DNA of 35,583 nt from Candidatus Aenigmatarchaeota archaeon (GTDB lineage Archaea > Aenigmatarchaeota > Aenigmatarchaeia > QMZP01), in the NCBI GenBank assembly GCA_017609145.1, contig JAFCEM010000002.1:1-35583 (forward strand). Reading direction: 5' to 3'. Positions 25,852 through 32,754 of the stretch are shown piece after piece. The notes under the pieces were generated by a model. It did not search any database, had not been told where the DNA came from, and saw only the letters and a program-made list of their open reading frames with translations. Position numbers and translations under genes: made by a program. The number at the start of each line of letters is the position of its first letter. Within the stretch, counting starts at the first letter, position 1.

Positions 25852-26874
25852 ATGACGACAAGAGCGCTTTTTCTTTTGCCTGTAATAGCCATTATTGTTC
25901 TCACATCCGGCTGTACCTTTTTCCCCAACGTCACTACAGGAGCGAGCGACGTGATTATCATACAAAGCATGAGTGCCATACCAAGTACAATTATGGCAGG
26001 ACAGAGTACCAAAATCACTGCTGTGATAAAGAATCAGGGTAGCGAGCATGTGCCGCAGAGCGGCATGGATGCAGACACAAATGTAATAACTGTACACCTC
26101 TACGATTATTGTCAGGGACTGTTCAGTCTATCGGATAACGACATGGTATGTAACGGGGAAAAGGTCCAAAGTAATGGTTCATCAAAGTTTGATATCTGTA
26201 AACTGAATACCCTATCAATAAATGAGATGAAACAGGTTGAATGGGGCCTCAAACAGACACCAAATGCACAGGTCAAGAGTACTTGTGACGTCAAGGTTTC
26301 CATTACCTATCCATACGAGACAATAGGTCTGACACCAATATATCTTATAAACTCTAAGGAGCTACAGAACCAGATAGCCGATGGCACATATGCTGGAAAA
26401 ACCCCTGATGTGACAAAGGGCGACGGGCCTGTGAAGGCGTGGTTCGAGGTTGTTGGCACGCAACCAGTTTCTGTTGACCCCGGCAGCAGCACAGAAAATA
26501 GCATAACACTTGAGCTTCACATTGAGAATACGGGCACGGGGAATGTGGAAAACAACAAAGTCTGGATCTCGGATATCAAGCTGGCAGCCAGTGATGGAAG
26601 TACGAATGATCAGATAATAATAAAGAACGAGGGTGCAACAGCAATTTGCAAGAGTTTGGGAGAATTAAATAACCAACCAAAGAAGGATAAACGGAAAGAT
26701 ATGATAGAAGTGGTTCTTGTCCAGGGTGAGAAAACCATAATCTGCCCTGCCACCATAAGCGATAGTCTGGCAAACTTCCCAAAGGAGACAACAACTCACG
26801 CAGAGGTTACGATACAATATACCTATGAGGACACGAAGGAGACCAAGGTCACTGTTGAGCCGCTGGTTGCCTGA
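25852..26874 (+). CDS. Predicted lipoprotein, paralogue 1 of 3
   Basis: A 340-residue exported protein of unknown function. Residues 1-21 form a signal peptide with a lipobox (LTSGC, Cys21). The mature part has two beta-rich, CARDB-like modules, each with an N-x-G turn (IKNQGSEHV and IENTGTGNV). A short helical hinge (NSKELQNQIADGTY) separates them. The same hinge occurs in both downstream proteins (DRDELISIIQQGDSL and YDEIKQLQSSGQSL), showing common descent. It is probably anchored to the outer membrane face. Partners and ligand are unknown. Confidence 0.7.
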   Translation: MTTRALFLLPVIAIIVLTSGCTFFPNVTTGASDVIIIQSMSAIPSTIMAGQSTKITAVIKNQGSEHVPQSGMDADTNVITVHLYDYCQGLFSLSDNDMVCNGEKVQSNGSSKFDICKLNTLSINEMKQVEWGLKQTPNAQVKSTCDVKVSITYPYETIGLTPIYLINSKELQNQIADGTYAGKTPDVTKGDGPVKAWFEVVGTQPVSVDPGSSTENSITLELHIENTGTGNVENNKVWISDIKLAASDGSTNDQIIIKNEGATAICKSLGELNNQPKKDKRKDMIEVVLVQGEKTIICPATISDSLANFPKETTTHAEVTIQYTYEDTKETKVTVEPLVA

Positions 26875-26947
26875 GCACGGGATGCTGACTACATGGCACC
26901 CATGACAAACTTATAAATTAATAACGACAATAATAAAAGGAAGTGAC

Positions 26948-27877
26948 ATGCCAAAAACCGAAGTTCTCAAAAACATGAAACTGGCTATTCTTATTTTGCC
27001 AATCATTGCAATCGTCGCCGTCTCCGGTTGCACCACCGGTACCACTATAGTGACAGGGAACGGCATAATAATCGAGGAATTCAAGCCCACACTGACAGAC
27101 GTCTATTCCCAGGATCCTGTGGGACTCATGCTCAAGATAGAGAATCGGGGCGAAGCAAAGGCAGAGGACATAGAGGCGCTAATCTTCAATATAAATATAG
27201 ATGACTGGGATGTATCTGATGAAGAGAAAGACCTTAATGACCTGCTTGGAGTTGATCCTTTCACGTCAACACCCGGAGGAACAAAGACCGTCTACTGGTC
27301 AGATATGGAAGCGCCAGAGCTTGCAGCCAGCCTTGAGCACACATATACACCCAAAGTAAGGGTATCATATGATTACAGCACATCAGCTGAAAAACCAATC
27401 ACCATCGTGGACAGGGATGAGCTCATAAGCATAATACAACAGGGAGACTCCCTCCCAACAGGAACGACCACGTGCACAGCAGGCCCGCTTTCAGTTGATA
27501 TAATGACCGGCGACTATGTTGCAAGTCCTGACACCTCGGGTGATGATCCCTTCAATCTCCACATCTACATAACCAATCTTTTGTATGGTAGCCAGGGAAA
27601 GGTAGTTGAGGGAGACTTTGGTGACAGTGAAGACCAGTACCCTCTTGAGATGAAGATAACGCTGCCTGATGAACTTGACTTTACCTCAGATTCTCCTGAT
27701 GAATGCAGCGAATCATGGACGGCCATAAGCATGTGGGACGCACATGATACGGAAATAACATGCCAGCTTCAGGTTGAAGAGGGCCCGGAAATAATGACAG
27801 AGGGTCTGATAAAGGTGGACATCAGGTACAGGTTTGCAATTGATGCCTCGACAACAATCAAGGTTACAGGAATTTAA
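26948..27877 (+). CDS. Predicted lipoprotein, paralogue 2 of 3
   Basis: A 309-residue protein. The signal peptide ends in the lipobox AVSGC (Cys28), preceded by a charged N-region; a start at an internal ATG (26975) would give a more usual signal length. However, AAGGAAGTGAC just upstream of 26948 supports the longer form. It has the same two-module plan as its neighbours: IIIEEFKPTLTDVYSQDPV, LKIENRGEAKAED, the hinge DELISIIQQG, then a second module ending TTIKVTG. The mature part is acidic. An ACTTATAAATTAAT box at 26908-26921 suggests its own promoter. Confidence 0.7.
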   Translation: MPKTEVLKNMKLAILILPIIAIVAVSGCTTGTTIVTGNGIIIEEFKPTLTDVYSQDPVGLMLKIENRGEAKAEDIEALIFNINIDDWDVSDEEKDLNDLLGVDPFTSTPGGTKTVYWSDMEAPELAASLEHTYTPKVRVSYDYSTSAEKPITIVDRDELISIIQQGDSLPTGTTTCTAGPLSVDIMTGDYVASPDTSGDDPFNLHIYITNLLYGSQGKVVEGDFGDSEDQYPLEMKITLPDELDFTSDSPDECSESWTAISMWDAHDTEITCQLQVEEGPEIMTEGLIKVDIRYRFAIDASTTIKVTGI

Positions 27878-27900
27878 ATCAGAACACCATTTCTTTTAAT

Positions 27901-28833
27901 ATGAAGAATCTTTCAGCCCCCACACTCGTTCTAATTTTCCTTGTTTTGATAATATCAGGCTGCACAACACAGGTTGTTCAGGTCACAGAAAAAGGCCTTG
28001 AAATAGAAACATTTGAAGCGGATTTCAGCAATGTTTATTCCGGAGAGCAGGTGGATTTTAGGATGATAATCAGGAATACGGGTTCTGCTGATTCGCCTGA
28101 GGTTTTTGCAGAGGTTCTCGGTATTGACCAGGAGTGGGGCCCAAACCCCGGAGTTGAAGTGCTGCCGAACGAAGACGAATGCAGGTATACCAGCTCGGAG
28201 CATTTCAGCCTTCTTGCCCCTGACACCATATCAGGGACACCGGGCGCTTCACACCAGTGCACATGGACTTATATAGCTCCTGTGTTGCCTGCAGGCCAGT
28301 CAATGACATACGAAGTGACCGGCAGGGTTTTTTACCGCTATTCAAGCGCTACCATAACATCTGTGACATTCGGCTCCTATGATGAAATTAAGCAACTGCA
28401 AAGCTCAGGGCAGTCGTTGCCCGCTGAAACTACATCATCAAGCAAGGGCCCGATAAAAATAGAGATTCAGACACAGGGACCAGTGCGCTTTTCCGAGAAT
28501 GAGGGCGAGGCAGAATTTCCGTTATATATAACAGTTAAAAACCTGGGTGGTGGTGTTGTATGCAACACAGAAAAACCCAACGATTGCAGTATGCATTCCG
28601 ACGTGGATTATAGAAACAAGATTGACATTACACTTTCTGCGAGCAACATAGATCTTGCGGACTGTGAAAAAAAGGCCCTGTCAGTCTTTACCGGCAGCTA
28701 TAATTCTTACAGTTGTGAAGCAACTGCGACGGACCTTAAGGATCAGCCACTTACACAGAGAACGATAACAGCAAGCGCAGATTATAGCTACTACAGTGAC
28801 AAAGAGATAACAGTAATAGTGACCGGTGACTAG
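27901..28833 (+). CDS. Predicted lipoprotein, paralogue 3 of 3
   Basis: A 310-residue protein with signal peptide and lipobox IISGC (Cys21). Module 1 contains LEIETFEADFSNVYSGEQV and IIRNTGSADSPEV, closely matching paralogue 2 (EEFKPTLTDVYSQDP and IENRGEAKAED). The hinge is YDEIKQLQSSGQSLPAE. Module 2 has LYITVKNLGGGVV and ends KEITVIVTGD. Several paired cysteines in the mature part could form disulfides outside the cell. It follows paralogue 2 by 23 bp and ends 3 bp from the convergent EndoQ stop. Confidence 0.7.
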   Translation: MKNLSAPTLVLIFLVLIISGCTTQVVQVTEKGLEIETFEADFSNVYSGEQVDFRMIIRNTGSADSPEVFAEVLGIDQEWGPNPGVEVLPNEDECRYTSSEHFSLLAPDTISGTPGASHQCTWTYIAPVLPAGQSMTYEVTGRVFYRYSSATITSVTFGSYDEIKQLQSSGQSLPAETTSSSKGPIKIEIQTQGPVRFSENEGEAEFPLYITVKNLGGGVVCNTEKPNDCSMHSDVDYRNKIDITLSASNIDLADCEKKALSVFTGSYNSYSCEATATDLKDQPLTQRTITASADYSYYSDKEITVIVTGD

Positions 28834-28836
28834 TCA

Positions 28837-30120
28837 TCAGAAATCAGACAGATTTTTCTGCTTATTTATTTTGCTGGTTTTATTGTTTATCTTTTCTTCT
28901 TTCACAGATTCTTTGCCAAATACAGGCACACCATATTTCCCGTCATAACCAGCTTTAATCTTCACTCTCCCCTCCCTGACCATAAGTATTGCCTCTGCGA
29001 GCCTGCTGCCCGAAACAGAGGAAATTTCCTCCTTTGGGGCTTTCAGCAGCACCGCCAGTTCAGAGCCGAATTTTGAAACAAGCCTTTTGTGTTCATTATA
29101 TATCCTTTTTGAATAGAGCTGTTCAATTCCCAATACGGATGCTATTATTTCGGACAGTGGTATAAGGGACTTGAATGGTATTGCACCCACTGGTACGAAT
29201 CCTTCTTTCCTGTCAGCAAGTTCCTCGACCCTATGGAGCACCCCTATAGTCAGCCGGTTTCCACACCTCGGACAAACATTTCTAATTTTCTCTGATTCCC
29301 TTGGTTCAATACAGATACCGCAGTTCCTGTGCCCGTCCAGATGATATTTTCCATAGGCTGGATCAACCTCTATTGTATACAAAAATCTTTTCGGATCTTT
29401 CTCTTTTATTACCCTGAATATACTGTCATAAGTTACGTTTTTCAGCTCAAAAACATTGGCCTCCCTTCCTATTCTCCATGGCCAAAAACTGTGCGAGTCC
29501 GAGTTGCTGACAAGCGTAAATCTGTCCAGAGCCGATATTCTCCAGTTCATTGCCGGGTCGCTGCTCAGACCGGTTTCCAGAGCAAAGATATGTTTGGTCT
29601 GATCCTGAAAACACTCCTCTACACTATCAAATCCGGACATGGAACCGAACAGGCTGAACCACGGCGTCCATATATGTGCGGGAATTACCTCGCATCTTTT
29701 ATCAACTCCTTTCACAATCTCTACAAGCTCAGGGCAATGGATTCCGCAGATAGGCCTGCCGTCCGAATCCAAATTAACTCCCTCCTTCCTCAGGGATTCG
29801 TTGAGCTGCTCCGCGGCACCGAAGTCCGGGGCAAAGATAATATTGTGTATCTTTCTGACTTTTCCGCCGTGTTTGTATATACTTGATATTTCTGTCGTAA
29901 GCACAAAACCAAAACCATCATTTGTTCTTAGCACTCCGGTTCCATCCTCGCTCAGTTGCCCCTTAAGCTCACTGAGCCATAAGGGATGTGTAAAATCACC
30001 TGTCCCCAAAAGGCCAAGCCCCTTAATCCTCGCGTATTTTGCAAGGTTTTCTATGGTTATTTGCTTGCTTGTGGCCCTGGAATATCTTGAATGTATATGA
30101 AAATCAGCTATTATTTCCAT
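28837..30120 (-). CDS. Endonuclease Q-type PHP nuclease (deaminated-base repair)
   Basis: A 427-residue protein of the family whose Pyrococcus member, EndoQ, nicks 5' to deoxyinosine, uracil and abasic sites. The PHP metal sites are visible: ADFHIHSRYS, GTGDFTHP, PAHIWTPWFS and SNSDSHSF. A four-cysteine zinc site (CGICIEPRESEKIRNVCPRC) and LHRVEELADRKEGFVP follow, in family order, with a helical tail. The extreme C-terminus QKNLSDF fits a PCNA-interacting peptide (QxxLxxF), as described for thermococcal EndoQ. It is probably a DNA repair enzyme acting with the clamp. Confidence 0.88.
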   Translation of the reverse strand: MEIIADFHIHSRYSRATSKQITIENLAKYARIKGLGLLGTGDFTHPLWLSELKGQLSEDGTGVLRTNDGFGFVLTTEISSIYKHGGKVRKIHNIIFAPDFGAAEQLNESLRKEGVNLDSDGRPICGIHCPELVEIVKGVDKRCEVIPAHIWTPWFSLFGSMSGFDSVEECFQDQTKHIFALETGLSSDPAMNWRISALDRFTLVSNSDSHSFWPWRIGREANVFELKNVTYDSIFRVIKEKDPKRFLYTIEVDPAYGKYHLDGHRNCGICIEPRESEKIRNVCPRCGNRLTIGVLHRVEELADRKEGFVPVGAIPFKSLIPLSEIIASVLGIEQLYSKRIYNEHKRLVSKFGSELAVLLKAPKEEISSVSGSRLAEAILMVREGRVKIKAGYDGKYGVPVFGKESVKEEKINNKTSKINKQKNLSDF

Positions 30121-30159
30121 GAAAATATAGTTAAAAATTAACTATTAAAACAAAACTCT

Positions 30160-31350
30160 TCAAGTGAGATTAATCTTTCGTCTTCTTTTCTTTGCCAGCA
30201 AATCCTTTTCGTATGATTCAATCCACTTTTCAAGTTTTTTAATGTCTTTTTCACTGTTACCAACACCGGAGCTGTTGCCGACCCCGACCACTATGATATT
30301 GTCACCCTTCTTTGACCTTTCAATGCTTCTCATAAGAGCCTCTTTGACTTTTGGTATCGCGTCCTTTATCGCTTTTCTCATTGGCATTATTGCCTCTTCT
30401 TGGCTCATCTTCACTACTATGGAATCAAGCGGCAGGTTCTTTGTCACAGCAATATCCTCTATGTAACTTCTCTCTACACCCGGTCCGCCCATTGCAACAC
30501 CCACACCTTCTGCCACGCTTCCTGTTTTTTCGCCTTCAAGCTTTGCGGCCGCGTCTATCGTTACTATTTTTGATATCTTATTGTTTTTTATCACCTTCTC
30601 AACCGCCTTTCCTGGATATCCTATCCTCCCGCCCGGGCCCGTTGCCTTCATAAGGAAAAGATTCCTGCCATTCATTGTGCTCCTTTTCATAATTATGTCC
30701 TTTTCTACCTCATGGAATTTTCCATTGCCCATCAGGTGGGTAACGACAAGAGGTCCGATTCCGTCACCTATGGGTTTCGCAGTAGACATTGCTTTTGTTC
30801 CCTTGAACATGGCCTTTGCCAGCCTTTCCACCATAGGAAGCTGCATGTGGATTATCATTGCCATCTGATAAGACTTCTCTTTCCTTATTAGCTCTACATA
30901 GTGCCTGACAATTTTTGCTATGGTATGAACCGTAATTCCACCAGCCAGGCCCATTTGTATCGCGGCCTTCTTCTCTTTATCTGCGGACGGCATAATCTGA
31001 TCAGTAAAGTAGACGAATCTCTGCTTTTCGTTCTTTATTACATGATCCAGTTTTTTCACAACACCATAAGGGTCCAAAGAAATTGGCTGTATCATGAAGA
31101 ACTCAAAGAATCTGTCTATTGAGTCATTCAATTTTTTGGTTGGTTTTTTGCTTATCTCCTTTTTTACTATGCTCTTTGCCTGGTCAGAAAGCACTTCAAG
31201 CTCTGAAGCCACCCTTTCAATCTTCCACATTATCTGTGAGAGCATGAGTCTTGGGTAAAAGAAAAACATTATTACAAAAAATAAAATGAAGACTATCCAT
31301 GAGATCCAGCTATCACCACCAAGTTGAAAAAGCAACATGTTCATAGCCAT
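30160..31350 (-). CDS. DUF1512-family conserved archaeal membrane protein
   Basis: About 396 residues; ATG codons at 31350 and 31344 are both possible and a TTG at 31353 also opens the frame. An N-terminal membrane helix (SWISWIVFILFFVIMFFFYP) is followed by a soluble region with RVASELEVLSDQAK, DPYGVVKKLDHV, KPIGDGIGPLVVTHLMG and GPGGRIGYPGKAVEKV. This conserved order is typical of the archaeal DUF1512 proteins. Function is unknown. The glycine-rich GDGIGP and GPGGRIGYPG stretches look like ligand or nucleotide contacts, but that is speculation. It lies 39 bp upstream of EndoQ on the same strand. Confidence 0.8.
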   Translation of the reverse strand: MAMNMLLFQLGGDSWISWIVFILFFVIMFFFYPRLMLSQIMWKIERVASELEVLSDQAKSIVKKEISKKPTKKLNDSIDRFFEFFMIQPISLDPYGVVKKLDHVIKNEKQRFVYFTDQIMPSADKEKKAAIQMGLAGGITVHTIAKIVRHYVELIRKEKSYQMAMIIHMQLPMVERLAKAMFKGTKAMSTAKPIGDGIGPLVVTHLMGNGKFHEVEKDIIMKRSTMNGRNLFLMKATGPGGRIGYPGKAVEKVIKNNKISKIVTIDAAAKLEGEKTGSVAEGVGVAMGGPGVERSYIEDIAVTKNLPLDSIVVKMSQEEAIMPMRKAIKDAIPKVKEALMRSIERSKKGDNIIVVGVGNSSGVGNSEKDIKKLEKWIESYEKDLLAKKRRRKINLT

Positions 31351-31438
31351 CAATTATACTATTAATTGCACATCTTATTATAAATATTAATCGGCACTAT
31401 TTCAAAAATCATATAAATTACCAAAACAAGATAATACT

Positions 31439-32005
31439 ATGGACTGGAAAATACTGGCAGCATCCTTCGCCGCGCTTGTTATAGTATCCTCGGTACTCCT
31501 CGGCGGTTTCGGGCTTGGTGATTTCTTTTCAGATATAATAAACACCATAGGAGAGTTTCTCGGAAGTTCGCCTTTCGGGGGTTTGGGCACAACAGAATCC
31601 GGGCTTTTTATTAGCATTACGCTTTTCCCGTCAAAATTCTCAACAGAGATAGCAGACGGTATAAATATAACCACGGACACACTCAATATCCAAAAATTCA
31701 CTGGTACGTTGCATGTTGATTACGAGAATAGTGTAATAGCATTCGAGCCTCAGGACACAGAAGTTTCGATAAATATCCCGCTTCAGGACATTTCGCTTGA
31801 TGGACTGAAACTCAGCAAAATATCAGTAGAGGACATTGATTTTGAAATAGGTAATGAGGAATCCGGGATGACTACAGGAAAGGGGAACATTGACATATTT
31901 GATTTTTCAGGTGAATTTATGATACTTATAGACAGGGTGGAGTTTAACGGGAATGTTTCAAGCATATCCATCAAAACAGGAGATTCCGAATGGGAGCTCA
32001 AATAG
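31439..32005 (+). CDS. Unknown single-pass membrane-anchored protein
   Basis: A 188-residue protein I do not recognise. Residues 4-24 form one hydrophobic helix (WKILAASFAALVIVSSVLLGG), followed by a glycine-rich linker. The remaining 140 residues look entirely beta-stranded, with alternating hydrophobics (ISLDGLKLSKISVEDIDFEIG, spaced repeats of I-x-I-x-x-I), like a small extracellular beta-roll. There is no cysteine and no lipobox. An ATATAAATTA box lies about 22-28 bp upstream, so it has its own promoter, divergent from DUF1512. Confidence 0.65.
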   Translation: MDWKILAASFAALVIVSSVLLGGFGLGDFFSDIINTIGEFLGSSPFGGLGTTESGLFISITLFPSKFSTEIADGINITTDTLNIQKFTGTLHVDYENSVIAFEPQDTEVSINIPLQDISLDGLKLSKISVEDIDFEIGNEESGMTTGKGNIDIFDFSGEFMILIDRVEFNGNVSSISIKTGDSEWELK

Positions 32006-32016
32006 ACCATTAACTT

Positions 32017-32027
32017 CTTTAAAAAGG
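32017..32027 (+). promoter_or_regulatory. TATA box of tRNA-Asn
   Basis: CTTTAAAAAGG ends 32 bp upstream of the tRNA 5' end, leaving room for a short 5' leader removed by RNase P. It may also drive the downstream small protein gene, tRNA-Phe and eS17. Confidence 0.5.
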
Positions 32028-32058
32028 TAAAAAACATAATACTATCCGTCTGATTTAA

Positions 32059-32157
32059 GCCCTGGTAGCTCAGTAGGTAGAGCACACGGCTGTTAACCGT
32101 GGTGTCGGAGGTTCGAGAAATCCTTGTGAAAGGAAACCGGAATTCCTCCCCTGGGCG
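32059..32157 (+). tRNA. tRNA-Asn(GTT) with a 26-nt intron in the T-loop
   Basis: The acceptor GCCCTGG pairs with CCTGGGC (one U-U mismatch at pair 5-68). The D-stem is GCTC/GAGC. The anticodon arm is CACGG-CTGTTAA-CCGTG, giving anticodon GTT. The T-stem is GGAGG (32107-32111) with CCTCC (32145-32149), and G73 is at 32157 as expected for Asn. The T-loop is 33 nt instead of 7. A bulge-helix-bulge folds there: central TTCG (32112-32115) with CGGA (32138-32141, one G-U), 5' bulge AGA (32116-32118), 3' bulge ATT (32142-32144). Cutting between bulge bases 2 and 3 removes 32118-32143 and leaves loop TTCGAGT (position 59/60). No CCA is encoded. Confidence 0.85.
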
Positions 32158-32159
32158 CT

Positions 32160-32435
32160 ATGACAGATCTCATATCACACATAAGCAGGAACTTTGACCT
32201 CAGAAATTTCAGCAGAAGCTGTAACATACACGGATGTAACCGGCTGCCGACAAAAGAAGCTGTAATAGTCGAGTTCGACCCAAAAACAGGCCGCAGAAGA
32301 GAACTGGTTTCTTTATATTTTTGTGGTGAACACTATAATAAAAGTATCAAGAAAATAATGAGAGACATCAAAAAAATAGAGAACACCAAGGTAATAGATA
32401 AAAACGTATTTGACATAGGTTATGTCACACACTAG
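32160..32435 (+). CDS. Small putative zinc-binding protein between two tRNA genes
   Basis: A 91-residue basic protein I do not recognise. CNIHGC (residues 21-26) and CGEH near residue 57 together give a plausible Cys/His zinc site, separated by a beta-hairpin-like stretch (AVIVEFDPKTGRRRELVSLYF). A lysine-rich helix follows. The ATG begins two bases after the tRNA-Asn 3' end, so tRNase Z cleavage would release a message with a 2-nt leader. The stop lies 10 bp before tRNA-Phe. Size and context suggest an RNA- or ribosome-associated role, but this is inference. Confidence 0.6.
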   Translation: MTDLISHISRNFDLRNFSRSCNIHGCNRLPTKEAVIVEFDPKTGRRRELVSLYFCGEHYNKSIKKIMRDIKKIENTKVIDKNVFDIGYVTH

Positions 32436-32445
32436 GGACGAGACT

Positions 32446-32539
32446 GGGACGGTAATCTTGAAAAGAGACCGTACGCTCAGCCTGGGAGAGCAACCGACTG
32501 AAGATCGGTATGTCGCGCGTTCAAATCGCGCCCGTCCCA
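32446..32539 (+). tRNA. tRNA-Phe(GAA) with a 20-nt intron at position 9/10
   Basis: The acceptor GGGACGG (32446-32452) pairs perfectly with CCGTCCC (32532-32538), discriminator A at 32539. The D-stem is GCTC/GAGC, the anticodon arm ACCGA-CTGAAGA-TCGGT gives GAA, and the T-arm is GCGCG-TTCAAAT-CGCGC. Between acceptor and D-stem are 22 nt instead of 2. They form a complete bulge-helix-bulge: outer GGG with CTC (one G-U), central ACGG (32449-32452) with CCGT (32469-32472), bulges TAA (32453-32455) and ACG (32473-32475), inner TCTT with GAGA (one G-U). Cutting between bulge bases 2 and 3 removes 32455-32474 and restores TA at positions 8-9. Confidence 0.9.
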
Positions 32540-32552
32540 TCTGGTGAAATAA

Positions 32553-32753
32553 ATGGGAAGAATAAAGAGCACGGCAATAAGGAACCTGGGAGATGAACTG
32601 ATAAAGGAGTTTGGTAGCAGATTCAGTATTGATTTTGAGAAAAACAAAAAGATATTAGAGGAAATCAAACCAATTAAATCAAAGAGAACAAGAAACATTC
32701 TTGCCGGTTACATATCAAAGGAAATGCAAAAAATCGGGAAAAAGGGCATCTGA
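32553..32753 (+). CDS. rps17e: Small ribosomal subunit protein eS17 (S17e)
   Basis: A 66-residue ribosomal protein. GRIKSTAIRNLGDELIKEFG, then FSIDFEKNKKILEEI and SKRTRNILAGYISK, match archaeal S17e along its whole length. GGTGA (32543-32547) lies 5 bp upstream of the ATG and 3 bp after tRNA-Phe, so the mRNA leader is probably made by tRNA 3'-end processing. The CBS-protein ATG follows the stop by one base. Confidence 0.93.
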   Translation: MGRIKSTAIRNLGDELIKEFGSRFSIDFEKNKKILEEIKPIKSKRTRNILAGYISKEMQKIGKKGI

Positions 32754-32754
32754 T

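Noticed and set aside
32110..32138. Alternative pairing GGTT/AACC as the tRNA-Asn splice helix
   Set aside because: It uses T-stem bases needed in the mature tRNA and leaves 7-nt and 5-nt bulges; the TTCG/CGGA pairing gives two 3-nt bulges and a proper 7-nt loop.
32701..32754. Extended N-terminus for the CBS protein overlapping eS17
   Set aside because: The extension (MPVTYQRKCKKSG...) is eS17 read in another frame; the ATG at 32755 begins exactly at the first CBS domain.
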